Below the pieces are notes generated by a model. The model was not told the DNA's origin and ran no database searches. It saw only the letters and a list, made by a program, of their open reading frames with translations. Of a stretch of 64,000 bases of DNA, positions 6,908-15,852 are shown piece by piece. This stretch comes from Oxynema aestuarii AP17 (GTDB lineage: Bacteria > Cyanobacteriota > Cyanobacteriia > Cyanobacteriales > Laspinemataceae), in contig NZ_CP051167.1 of assembly GCF_012295525.1 (NCBI RefSeq), positions 4,943,501 to 5,007,500 of the forward strand, written 5' to 3'. The position numbers were made by a program, and so were the translations under genes. The number at the start of each line of letters is the position of its first letter. The stretch's first letter is position 1.

Positions 6908-9556
6908 TTGGCCGTGGCAGTCGCAGTAGAACAACTCCTAACCCCAGACATTTTACAACCCGCTCGTTACCTCGGAAACGAACTGGGCGCCGTCCACAAA
7001 CCCTGGGACAGCGCCGCCGTTCGTTGGGTTCTCACCTATCCCGAAGTGTACGAAGTCGGAGCCTCCAACTTGGGGCATATCATTCTTTACAACATCCTCA
7101 ACACCCAACCGCGCCAACTGTGCGATCGCGCCTACCTGAGCGCCCCGGACTTGGCGCAAAAGCTACGGGACACCCAAACCCCCCTGTTTGCCGTCGAATC
7201 CCGACGCGCCCTCACCGACTTCGACCTGCTCGGCTTCAGTCTCAGTTACGAACTCGGGGCGACCAATATTTTAGAAATGTTGTCCCTGGCTCAAATTCCC
7301 CTGACCTGGGAACGACGCCGCCAAGATGAAGCCTGGAACGTCGAAAACGGCAGTTGGCCGCTTATTTTTGCCGGAGGTCAAACCGCTACCTCCAATCCCG
7401 AACCTTACGCCGACTTTTTCGACTTTATCGTTCTCGGCGACGGCGAAGAACTGTTACCCGAAATCGGACTCGTCCTCGAAGAAGGGAAAGCCGCCGGACT
7501 GACCCGCGAAGCTCTCTTGCTCGATTTAGCCCAAGTTCCGGGGGTCTACGTTCCCCAGTTTTACGACATGGCGCCCGACGGTTCCGTACATCCCAACCGC
7601 AAGGACGTTCCGGCGCGGGTGCTGCGGCGCGTCGCCGACCCGATTCCGGCGTATTCGATCGGTTTGGTACCTTATATTCAAACCGTTCACGATCGCCTGA
7701 CGATGGAAATCCGGCGCGGTTGTACCCGGGGCTGTCGTTTTTGCCAGCCGGGAATGCTGACCCGACCCGCGCGCGACGTGGAACCGGAAACCGTGGTAGA
7801 CGCGATCGAAGCAGGAATGCGGGCGACGGGATATAACGAGTTTTCCTTATTATCCCTGAGTTGTTCCGACTACCTGGCGCTTCCCGCCGTGGGGATGGAG
7901 ATTAAAAATCGGCTCCAAAATCAGAATATTTCCCTGTCCCTCCCGAGTCAGCGCGTGGACCGCTTCGACGAGAATATCGCCAATATTATCGGCGGAACGC
8001 GCAAAAGCGGTCTGACCTTCGCCCCGGAAGCGGGAACCCAACGGATGCGCGACATCATTAATAAAGGGTTGAGTAATGAAGAGTTGCTACGCGGGGTGAA
8101 AACCGCCTGGGAACAGGGCTGGGATAAGGTGAAGTTGTATTTCATGATCGGGTTGCCCGGGGAAACCGATGCGGACGTACTCGGGATTGCCGAAACGGTT
8201 CACTGGCTGCAGCAAGAATGTCGCGGGCAAGGACGCAGGCGGTTGTCGGTGAATTTGACGATTTCTAATTTTACGCCGAAACCGCACACGCCGTTTCAGT
8301 GGCATTCGGTCTCGACGGCGGAGTTTTTGCGCAAGCAAGAGTTATTGCGAGGGGAATTTCGCCGGATGCGCGGGGTGAAGGCGAACTTTACCGACGTGCG
8401 GATTTCGGCGATGGAGGATTTTGTCGGACGGGGCGATCGCCGTTTGAGTGCGGTGGTGCGTCGGGCGTGGGAACTCGGCGCCGGGATGGACTCGTGGTGG
8501 GAAAATCTCGATCGCGCCTTTGAAGCCTGGGAGAAGGCGATCGCCGAAGCCGGACTGACGTGGAAATATGCCCGAGTCGAACGAGGCGAATGGAACGTCA
8601 TGGAAACCGGGGAAGCCACGAGTAGCGCCGATCTCGACGCGCCGTTACCTTGGGATCACCTGGATACGGGGATCGATAAAAATTGGCTCAAAGCCGACCT
8701 CCAGCGTGCCTTAGAAGCGGCGACGGTTCCGGATTGCTCCTTTGAGGGCTGTTCTCACTGCGGGGTCTGCGGGGTCGATTTCGGTCACAACGTGGTGGTC
8801 GAACCGCCCCAGATTCCGGCCTTTTCCGGGCATTTTCAACCCTCTACGACCCGGGCGATGCGGCTGCGGGTCTGGTTGGGCAAACACGGCGATCTGGCGT
8901 TGGTGAGTCATTTGGATTTATTGCGATTGTTCGATCGCGCCGTCCGGCGGGCGGGTTTGCCGATCGCCTTTACCGGAGGGTACCATCCCGGTCCGCGTAT
9001 TTCTCCGGCGAATGCCTTGACATTGGGGGCGACGTCGAGCGGCGAGATTGTCGATTTCGAGCTGACCGAGGCGATCGAACCCGAGCGCTTCCGGGCCGAG
9101 TTAGCCGCACAATTGCCGTCGGAGATTCCGATTTATCGCGTCGAGGAGGTCGATGTTAAATCGCCGTCGGCGACGCAGCTTTTAGAGCGGGCCGAATACC
9201 TGCTGACCTTAAGTTGGGTGCCGTCGCCAGAGGGAGGCGAACCCCCGAAGGGGGAACAATGGCGGCAGTGGTGCGATCGCATTCTCGACGCCGAGGAATT
9301 GTGGTGGGAAACCACCACGAAAAAAGGTAAAGTGAAGCAGATTAACCTGCGCGATCGCCTCTTCGAGTTGGAACTCGTCGAGGTGGCCGACGACTCTCCC
9401 ACGGCGGTCGTCCGCTATCTCGGCACTTGCCGCAACGACGGCAATCTCCTGCGCCCCAGTCACGTAGTCGCCCTATTCGAGCAAGTCGGCGATGGCGAAA
9501 TTCAATTGGTTCGCACCCACCGCCAGCAGCTCATCCTCGATGGAGGGCAAGGCTAG
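6908..9556 (+). CDS. B12-binding-type radical SAM protein fused to DUF2344 (TIGR03960/TIGR03936)
   Basis: This large protein (about 882 residues) combines three parts: an N-terminal B12-binding-like region (about 1-230), a radical SAM core with the 4Fe-4S cluster motif in RRGCTRGCRFCQPGML (about 270-285), and a C-terminal DUF2344 domain (from about 645, VSHLDLLRLFDRAVRRAGLP, GYHPGPRISPANALTLG). A Cys cluster CSFEGCSHCGVCGVDF sits between the last two. The substrate is unknown to me. Such genes commonly precede rne/rng, and here rne is the next intact gene, but an IS605 relic lies between. The start is TTG 6908 or GTG 6914; both are near-equivalent. Confidence 0.88.
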   Translation: MAVAVAVEQLLTPDILQPARYLGNELGAVHKPWDSAAVRWVLTYPEVYEVGASNLGHIILYNILNTQPRQLCDRAYLSAPDLAQKLRDTQTPLFAVESRRALTDFDLLGFSLSYELGATNILEMLSLAQIPLTWERRRQDEAWNVENGSWPLIFAGGQTATSNPEPYADFFDFIVLGDGEELLPEIGLVLEEGKAAGLTREALLLDLAQVPGVYVPQFYDMAPDGSVHPNRKDVPARVLRRVADPIPAYSIGLVPYIQTVHDRLTMEIRRGCTRGCRFCQPGMLTRPARDVEPETVVDAIEAGMRATGYNEFSLLSLSCSDYLALPAVGMEIKNRLQNQNISLSLPSQRVDRFDENIANIIGGTRKSGLTFAPEAGTQRMRDIINKGLSNEELLRGVKTAWEQGWDKVKLYFMIGLPGETDADVLGIAETVHWLQQECRGQGRRRLSVNLTISNFTPKPHTPFQWHSVSTAEFLRKQELLRGEFRRMRGVKANFTDVRISAMEDFVGRGDRRLSAVVRRAWELGAGMDSWWENLDRAFEAWEKAIAEAGLTWKYARVERGEWNVMETGEATSSADLDAPLPWDHLDTGIDKNWLKADLQRALEAATVPDCSFEGCSHCGVCGVDFGHNVVVEPPQIPAFSGHFQPSTTRAMRLRVWLGKHGDLALVSHLDLLRLFDRAVRRAGLPIAFTGGYHPGPRISPANALTLGATSSGEIVDFELTEAIEPERFRAELAAQLPSEIPIYRVEEVDVKSPSATQLLERAEYLLTLSWVPSPEGGEPPKGEQWRQWCDRILDAEELWWETTTKKGKVKQINLRDRLFELELVEVADDSPTAVVRYLGTCRNDGNLLRPSHVVALFEQVGDGEIQLVRTHRQQLILDGGQG

Positions 9557-10395
9557 CTCCCCCGATCTCCAGATCGGTCGTCTTTTGAGGGAGACGAGCG
9601 ATGGGTCTCACTCTACAATCTTTGATGTAAAGTGAGATTTATCGTTCTAGCGATCGGGCGATCGCGACGTTGCTCACGGGGAACCCAATCGAGGCAACAA
9701 TCCAGCCAAACCGATGACCGAGCGAGTTGTCGCTGGTGGCGATCGCCCGTACCACCACCCTCGCACGATTGAGTCCGACCAAAAAGAATGGGATACAAGC
9801 CCCGTCTTTATAGGACGGCTTTTGGATATAATTAAGACAATCCGCAACCCAGCCAGAGTCTCGCGGCCAACCGGAGGAACCTGGCTCGGGCGGCCAACCG
9901 GAGAGTTTTTCTTTCCATGCAACCGTGGGACACACGGTCAAGAAGCTCGCCGAGGGTAAAGTCCTTGGACTCCCGATGAAGCGAGAATCCCCGTCCCTTT
10001 AGGTCGGGGAGTGTCAAGCTTTTCCTTTCTGCAAGACTTCCAAGATTTACTATCGATGCTCGGCCCCGTTCGCAGATGTGCTGGCTGAATCCAGACTATT
10101 TGCCGACAGGAACGCAGGTTGTCTGTCAATTGCAGCGACAAACTCCCTCGGGAGAGAGAATAACGGGTTGCTATTGAGAACCCCGAGGGGTTGTTCCCCC
10201 CCCTCCGAACCCGTAGGGAATAGTTAACTAATGGGGGGTTCGGGGGGCAGTAAGTCCCGCGCTCTCCCCCAAAGGTGAACGTCGGGATACATGGATCCCC
10301 GCCCTTGTCGATTCCCCACCCTACGGGAAGCGCCAAGCCCTAGGATGGGGATCAAACAAGCAACCAGTAGCCATAGCTTGTGGTAAACTCCGGCC
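9557..10395. mobile_element. IS200/IS605-derived debris between the radical SAM gene and rne
   Basis: This 839-bp non-coding patchwork has no intact gene. It contains an inverted repeat of IS605-end type at 9800-9820 (CCGTC/GACGG with flanking AAGCCC and CTTTTGG), a direct repeat of GCGGCCAACCGGA at about 9867-9905, the 99-bp tnpB-tail relic at 9919-10017, and a GC-rich stretch around 10160-10330. Its downstream end carries GGTAAACT and GCTGACC just before the tnpB relic, matching the leader of the second tnpB relic at 31520. The element family is inferred from these pieces. Confidence 0.55.
9919..10017 (+). mobile_element. IS605-type right-end relic: tnpB tail plus end hairpin
   Basis: The plus strand encodes ATVGHTVKKLAEGKV and then PMKRESPSL before a TAG, a typical TnpB C-terminal tail. 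It is followed by a hairpin (CCCCG...CGGGG, 9989-10010) and the end sequence GTGTCAA. A second copy on the minus strand at 27901-27999 has the same length, with 5 differences in 99 bases by eye. In active IS605 elements this part of DNA also encodes the scaffold of the TnpB guide RNA (omegaRNA). No tnpB body precedes it here. Confidence 0.75.
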
Positions 10396-10404
10396 ATGCT
10401 GACC

Positions 10405-11472
10405 ATGAACTACACCTACCGAATCGATCCAGACGCCACCCAGCAGGTTGAACTGTTGGAGTGGATGGAGGCGTGCCGAGGGGTATATAACTATGCCTTG
10501 CGCGAACTCAAGGATTGGATGGCTTCGCGTCAGTGTCCGGCAGACCGATGTTCTCTGGAAAAGGAATACATTATTTCCGCCAATGAGCCGTTCCCGTCCT
10601 CCCCTCGTCAGCAAAACAACCTACCCAAAGCGGAGAAGCAATTCCCGCATTTAGGCAAGGTGCATTCTCAGGTTTTGCAGACGACGATTCGCAGGTTGCA
10701 CGATACCTGGGAAGCATTTCAGAAGCGTGGGCATGAATTCCCACGTTTCAAAAAGTTCGGTCAATTCAAATCCTTTGTCTTCGACCCAGGTTTGGAGCAA
10801 TTCTTGACGGCATCCGATGGCAGCTTTGAGGAGTCTCCCCAATGTTTCAAGTCGATGCAAAGTAAGCTGAAATTGCTGCAACGCAGAGCGGCGAGAAAAC
10901 GGAAGGGTTCTAAAAACTGGGAGAAAGCTCAACTCGCCGTCGCTAGAGCGTACCATTGGATTGCAAATCGTCGCCAAGACTTTCATCTGAAAAGGGCTCA
11001 CAAGCTTTGCGATCGGGCGCAAACCTTCTTTGCAGAAGACCTCAATACCAAAGGGTCAACCCGAGGGATGCTGGGAAAAGATGGTGTGGATGCTGCCTTC
11101 GGGCAATGCTTGTCTCTGGCGGAATGGGCATGTTGGAAAGGGGGGATCTATTTTGCTAAGGTCGATCCCAACAGTCCTAGCCAAACCTGCCCTAACTACT
11201 TTGCTGTTGTCAGCAAGGGGTTGGAAGTCAGAGAACATCATTGCCCTGAGTGTGGGTATCGAACCGATCGCGATCCGCCTCCGGCGTCGCTACGCGAACG
11301 GGCTGTAGCAGAGATGGTTTTGCATCGTGGACTCGAACAAGTCAGTAGCCAGGGACTCTGGCGAAACGAAAGTGCCCGTCAAGTCGGTCTGTCGGGGGTC
11401 GATGACCTAGACAAGTGGCGCACGGCCCAAATACCCAATCGCGAGATTGGGAAGCCCGCGCTGTACCTGTAG
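10405..11472 (+). pseudogene. tnpB: Decayed TnpB (IS605 OrfB) with internal deletion
   Basis: The frame is open for 355 codons but the protein is damaged. It starts like TnpB (MNYTYRIDPDATQQVELLE). The segment that normally lies between FKSFVF and the RuvC-I motif is missing, so FKSFVF runs directly into DPGLEQFLTASDG; about 60 residues are lost compared with the 31520 copy and with remembered TnpBs. The RuvC-II Glu is kept (FAEDLN). The zinc ribbon has CPNY in place of CPNC, and the last motif DRD is followed by an inserted PPPASLRERAV stretch. ATG 10405 is preferred over 10396 because it aligns with the start of the 31520 copy. It is unlikely to be an active nuclease. Confidence 0.8.
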
Positions 11473-11659
11473 GGTCAGCGTTGGGAAGATGTCACGTTTG
11501 ATTTTTCACGTAGCGCGCGCATTTGTGTAGGGACTGTTTGGCGGGACAGCACTCATCAGTCGTCGGTAACGGACACGACTCGTGACTGACCCCATCCGAG
11601 TCCACACCAATGACCATACCCCTCGCGAAGAGCTACACGCTAGGTTTTGAGGAAATTGA

Positions 11660-13723
11660 ATGCCAAAGCAAATTATTATCGCGGAGCAGCATCGCATTGC
11701 TGCAGTGTTTTCTGAAGATCAAATACAAGAACTGGTTGTCGCTACGGGTAGCCACCAGGTTGGGGATATTTATCTCGGCGTCGTCGAAAATGTACTGCCC
11801 GGAATCGATGCCGCTTTTGTCAATATCGGCGATGCGGAACGTAACGGATTTATCCACGTCAGCGACCTCGGCCCGCTACGGCTGAAACGCTCTGCCGGAG
11901 CGATCACCGAACTGCTCTCCCCCCAGCAAAAAGTGCTGGTTCAGGTGATGAAAGAGCCGACGGGAAACAAAGGACCGAGACTGACGGGTAATATTACCCT
12001 GCCCGGTCGCTACCTGGTCTTGATGCCCTTCGGTCGCGGCGTCAACTTGTCGCGACGCATCCGCAACGAAACGGAACGCAACCGCCTGCGGGCTTTAGCG
12101 ATCTTGATCAAACCCTCGGGAATGGGCTTGTTAGTCCGCACGGAAGCGGAATCCGTGACCGAAGAGGCGATCCTCGAAGATCTCGAATTTTTGCAAAAAC
12201 AATGGGAGGCGATCGTCCGCGAAGCCGCTTCGACGCGGCCTCCGGCCCTACTCAACCGCGACGACGACTTCATCCAGCGCGTGCTGCGAGATATGTACAG
12301 CACCGAAGTCAACCGGATCGTGGTCGATTCCCCCACCGGGGTCAAACGGGTCAAACAACACCTGATGAACTGGAATGGCGGCAAGTCGCCCCAGGGGGTG
12401 TTGATCGACCAGCACCAAGAACGCAGCAACATTCTCGAATTTTTCCGGGTTAACGCGGCCATTCGCGAAGCCCTCAAACCGAGAGTCGATCTTCCCTCGG
12501 GCGGTTATATCATCATCGAACCGACGGAAGCGCTGACGGTGATCGACGTTAACTCCGGTTCGTTTACCCGCTCTTCTACCGCCCGGGAAACGGTGTTGTG
12601 GACGAACTGCGAAGCGGCGACGGAAATCGCCCGTCAACTGCGCTTGAGAAATATCGCCGGGGTGATTATTGTCGATTTTATCGATATGGATTCCCGCCGC
12701 GACCAACTTCAAGTGCTCGAACACTTTAATAAAGCGCTCAAGGCGGATAAAGCCCGACCGCAAATCGCCCAACTCTCCGAACTCGGATTGGTGGAGTTGA
12801 CCCGCAAACGTCAAGGACAGAATATTTACGAGTTGTTCGGTCGTCCCTGTCCGACTTGTGGCGGGTTGGGACATTTGGTTCATTTACCCGGTCAGGGGGA
12901 TACGGCGGCGGTGGAAACTACAGCGACCCCCTTACCGGAAACGAGCGTGCGTCCGACGACTAGCCCGCCGGAGTCCCGTCCGACACCCACGCCGACGCCT
13001 TCGGCGAGTCCCGAGACTCGTCCGACGGAAACTCCGGTGCGCGAAACGGCGGATCTCGATTACGGCAACGATTTGCAAGAACTCGATTTGATGAATCATC
13101 CGAGTTATCAGGAACTCGGGGTGGGAAGCAATCGCCGCCGTCGTCGTCGTCGGGTGGATTTGGGCGAGGAGGAATCGACGAGAAATAATCGCTCGGTCGG
13201 TACGCCTTCGCTGCGGAATAATAATGGCGATTGGAGTGATTCGGACAACGAGGGGGGCTTGAATTCCGGTAAGGACGATCGCCCCGAAAAGACAGAACGC
13301 AGTCGTTCGAGTAAGCGGGATTTCGATCGCGGCGGCGAGGATACTCCGGAAGTCGTTTGCATTGAAATGACCCCGGACGAGCAGGAAGTTTATGCGTTGA
13401 TGGGGATTTCGCCCCTCGTGTTGTTTAATGGCGAAGTCAAAAATCCCAAAAATGTAGCGATTTCCGTGGTGGAACCGGGAGAGGCGCCGCCCAAACCAGA
13501 AGGGTCTTACAGCCCTCCGAAGCTGGCGAATTCAGAACCGGAGGAGGACGATGCGGCTTCGGTCGCGATCGCCTCTGCAGAACCGCCGGAGGACGAGAAC
13601 GATCGCCCCGACGAGTCCGACGAGTCCGACAGCCACGACGATAATGACGGTAACGATGACAGCGAGAGTAAATCTTCTCCGGTCATCCGCCGCCGCCGCC
13701 GCCGTCCTTCGGTGGAAACTTAA
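11660..13723 (+). CDS. rne: Ribonuclease E/G
   Basis: RNase E/G cuts single-stranded AU-rich RNA and matures rRNA and mRNA. This 687-residue form is the compact cyanobacterial type: S1-like domain near 35-120 (GDIYLGVVENVLPGIDAAFVNIG), catalytic Asp motifs in VIDVNSGSF and IIVDFIDMDSRR, a zinc-link CPTCGG, and then a long, low-complexity tail from about 415. The extreme C-terminus is RRRRRRPSVET after an acidic run; an Arg-rich nonapeptide there is known to bind polynucleotide phosphorylase in cyanobacteria. rnhB follows at 71 bp. The upstream spacer borders the tnpB relic, so the native promoter context may have been altered. Confidence 0.95.
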   Translation: MPKQIIIAEQHRIAAVFSEDQIQELVVATGSHQVGDIYLGVVENVLPGIDAAFVNIGDAERNGFIHVSDLGPLRLKRSAGAITELLSPQQKVLVQVMKEPTGNKGPRLTGNITLPGRYLVLMPFGRGVNLSRRIRNETERNRLRALAILIKPSGMGLLVRTEAESVTEEAILEDLEFLQKQWEAIVREAASTRPPALLNRDDDFIQRVLRDMYSTEVNRIVVDSPTGVKRVKQHLMNWNGGKSPQGVLIDQHQERSNILEFFRVNAAIREALKPRVDLPSGGYIIIEPTEALTVIDVNSGSFTRSSTARETVLWTNCEAATEIARQLRLRNIAGVIIVDFIDMDSRRDQLQVLEHFNKALKADKARPQIAQLSELGLVELTRKRQGQNIYELFGRPCPTCGGLGHLVHLPGQGDTAAVETTATPLPETSVRPTTSPPESRPTPTPTPSASPETRPTETPVRETADLDYGNDLQELDLMNHPSYQELGVGSNRRRRRRRVDLGEEESTRNNRSVGTPSLRNNNGDWSDSDNEGGLNSGKDDRPEKTERSRSSKRDFDRGGEDTPEVVCIEMTPDEQEVYALMGISPLVLFNGEVKNPKNVAISVVEPGEAPPKPEGSYSPPKLANSEPEEDDAASVAIASAEPPEDENDRPDESDESDSHDDNDGNDDSESKSSPVIRRRRRRPSVET

Positions 13724-13742
13724 ATCCCCGATCGCGATCGCG

Positions 13743-13765
13743 CGCCCTCCACGAGAGGGAGGGCG
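13743..13765 (+). other. Hairpin between rne and rnhB
   Basis: A perfect 8-bp inverted repeat (CGCCCTCC/GGAGGGCG) with a 7-base loop lies 20 bases after the rne stop. There is no T run, so it is more likely an mRNA-stabilising or processing hairpin between two co-transcribed genes than a terminator. Confidence 0.5.
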
Positions 13766-13794
13766 TCCCACTCCTTTCTTGACTGGCTAGCCCC

Positions 13795-14463
13795 ATGAAC
13801 CGTGTCTGCACCCGACAACTGAATTTATGGGAAGCTTCTAGCTTCGCCGATGCAGATCTCGACACCCTGGGTCGGGGTCAACTCGTGGCGGGGGTCGATG
13901 AGGTCGGACGGGGCTGTTGGTTCGGTCCGGTGGTCGCGGCGGCGGCGATCTTGTCTGGGGAGGCGATCTCCGACTTACGCCAAGCTGGAGTGACTGATAG
14001 CAAGCGGTTGAGTGTCAAACAGCGATCGCGCCTCGCTTTATCCGTGGGAGAAAGCGCGATCGCTTGTTCGATTGGAATCGCTTCGGTACGCGAAATCGAT
14101 CGCCTCAATATCTTGCAAGCGTCTTTACTGGCGATGAAACGGGCGATTTTAAAACTACAGGTCACTCCCCAGTTATGTTTGATTGACGGCAATCAGTTGG
14201 TTCCCGATTTATCGATCGAGCAGAAAACAATTGTCAAGGGAGATTCCCGGGTCACGGCGATCGCCGCCGCCAGTATCGTCGCCAAAGTATGGCGCGATAC
14301 TCTCATCGTCCGTCTGGCGAAAAAGTACCCGGAATACGATCTTGAAAATAATAAAGGGTACGGTACGAAAAAACACCGTTTAGCATTGCAAAAATACGGC
14401 ATTTCTCCACAACATCGCCGTTCGTTTCGCCCTTGTCAACTGCACGGCGATCGCCTTTCTTGA
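13795..14463 (+). CDS. rnhB: Ribonuclease HII
   Basis: RNase HII nicks the RNA part of RNA-DNA hybrids and removes misincorporated ribonucleotides. The 222-residue length fits. The first acidic pair is in LVAGVDEVGRGCWFGPVVAA, the third Asp in CLIDGNQ, and the last in the YPEYDLENNKGYGTKKH segment. The N-terminal 30 residues (MNRVCTRQLNLWEASSF) are an extension before the core. The rne-rnhB pairing is typical of cyanobacteria and suggests an RNA-turnover operon. Confidence 0.94.
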   Translation: MNRVCTRQLNLWEASSFADADLDTLGRGQLVAGVDEVGRGCWFGPVVAAAAILSGEAISDLRQAGVTDSKRLSVKQRSRLALSVGESAIACSIGIASVREIDRLNILQASLLAMKRAILKLQVTPQLCLIDGNQLVPDLSIEQKTIVKGDSRVTAIAAASIVAKVWRDTLIVRLAKKYPEYDLENNKGYGTKKHRLALQKYGISPQHRRSFRPCQLHGDRLS

Positions 14464-14707
14464 TTTTACCTAAAAATTCGCTCTTATTTGTCCCTTCATT
14501 TCGATCGCGGGCGATCGTTATTTTTAGATCGAATTTCTCAATTTACTCCCCGCGATCGTGGGGTTTGTGAATTCCAGTTTCTACGGGAAATACAAAATTA
14601 ATTGACTTGACTTGTCACCGCACACCCCAAAAATACAAAAAAGTCATCAAAATTAACCTCATTTTCTACAAAGAAGCAAAGCAAGATCGTCTAAACTCTA
14701 GAATCTA

Positions 14708-15829
14708 TAGCAATCCTAAGTCATTTGTGGCAAAAATCCATAAGAATATAGCTTAGGGAAATCAAAAACTTGGCCATCAGCAAATATCTTGAATAGCTCT
14801 TTAACTCTTTTAAATGAATCACATAAAAAATAAAATGTTCTCAAGAAATTTTTAGTTTGCAGCCAAATATCTTCAACTGGATTTTGCTCGGGAGCATTCG
14901 GAGCAAACTTCGTACAAGTAATCAACCATTCATCTTCTTCTAAGCCTTCATTTAGCTCTTTTAAAAAATCTCGAAATTGTTGAGAGTCGTGATACCTGGC
15001 ACCATCCCAAAAAATGGCTAATTTTTGTCCCGGTCTTTGTTCTCGTAAGTATTGTATAAACTGAATGGTATTGTCGGTATCGGCTTTCGGGTATTCTTGA
15101 AGAATAAATTCATGAGTTTGGTAATCTAAAGCGCCATAATAACTTTGGCGACTTTTTTGGTTTTTAATGGGAATTTCGACTCTTATATCTTTTCTTCCCC
15201 AAACAAAACCCAAGACGTCTCCCCAAAGAAGATGACATTCATCAATCATAAACACAGCAAGCTTTCCAGCTTTGATATCCTCTTCCCAGTCCTTAAGCTT
15301 CTTTTGAATTTCTTCTTCTTTTTTTTTGACTAGCTTTTCATCTTTGGCTGGATTCTTTTTTTGCGACTTTTTCCAGCTCATGCCAGCCGCTTTCAGCAAG
15401 TCATAATAACTTTGATTTGAAGAATAAATCACGTTGTATTCTTGCTGCAAATATCGTTTTAAGTCAGACAATCTCAAATACTCTTGTTGTCTTATCCATG
15501 AAGTGATTTGTGTTTTTTCTTCCGGTTTTAGATAGCCTTTACTTCCTTTGTATTGAAGATTCAAACTCTCAACACCCTCAAAAATTGCTTTATTTTTCCA
15601 TTGACTAACGAAGCTCGAAGAAACATTTAATATTTCTTCAATTTTCTTAGAGGGTTGACCAGATAATTTCATTTTGGCTGCCAATGCTCTCTTCATTTCT
15701 TTGGTATTTGTGGTATTTTCAATGAAATTATCTAGCTCGTCTATGATATTCATGAGGTCTGTCTGATATTGAGAATCTTCCGTGTATATTATAACAAAAA
15801 AAGCTTCCATGAATCATTTAGGACTGCTA
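14708..15829 (-). mobile_element. IS630-family insertion sequence, apparently intact
   Basis: The element is 1122 bp, AT-rich compared with its surroundings and free of the HIP1 motif. Its imperfect terminal inverted repeats, about 24 bp, read TAGCAATCCTAAGTCATT at the left and, reversed, TAGCAGTCCTAAATGATT at the right. They are bordered by TA on both sides (14706-14707 and 15830-15831), as expected for IS630/Tc1-type insertion into TA. It carries one transposase gene with no frameshift, which points to recent arrival. Confidence 0.88.
14716..15810 (-). CDS. IS630-family transposase
   Basis: This 364-residue DDE transposase is unbroken. An N-terminal helix-turn-helix region (PSKKIEEILNVSSSFVSQWKN, near residue 55) is followed by a winged-helix-like segment, then the catalytic residues: Asp in VFMIDECHLLWG, Asp in AIFWDGARYHDS, and Glu in APEQNPVEDIWLQ. 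The frame opens at 15810 inside the terminal repeat; an internal ATG at 15753 (MNIIDELDN) may be the true start, giving 345 residues. Codon use is AT-rich and very different from flanking genes, a sign of transfer. Confidence 0.9.
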   Translation of the reverse strand: MEAFFVIIYTEDSQYQTDLMNIIDELDNFIENTTNTKEMKRALAAKMKLSGQPSKKIEEILNVSSSFVSQWKNKAIFEGVESLNLQYKGSKGYLKPEEKTQITSWIRQQEYLRLSDLKRYLQQEYNVIYSSNQSYYDLLKAAGMSWKKSQKKNPAKDEKLVKKKEEEIQKKLKDWEEDIKAGKLAVFMIDECHLLWGDVLGFVWGRKDIRVEIPIKNQKSRQSYYGALDYQTHEFILQEYPKADTDNTIQFIQYLREQRPGQKLAIFWDGARYHDSQQFRDFLKELNEGLEEDEWLITCTKFAPNAPEQNPVEDIWLQTKNFLRTFYFLCDSFKRVKELFKIFADGQVFDFPKLYSYGFLPQMT

Positions 15830-15852
15830 TAGAATTTTAAATCTAAAATTAA

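Noticed and set aside
13878-14192. Antisense ORF within rnhB
   Set aside because: A shadow of the sense gene with no homology or start signal.
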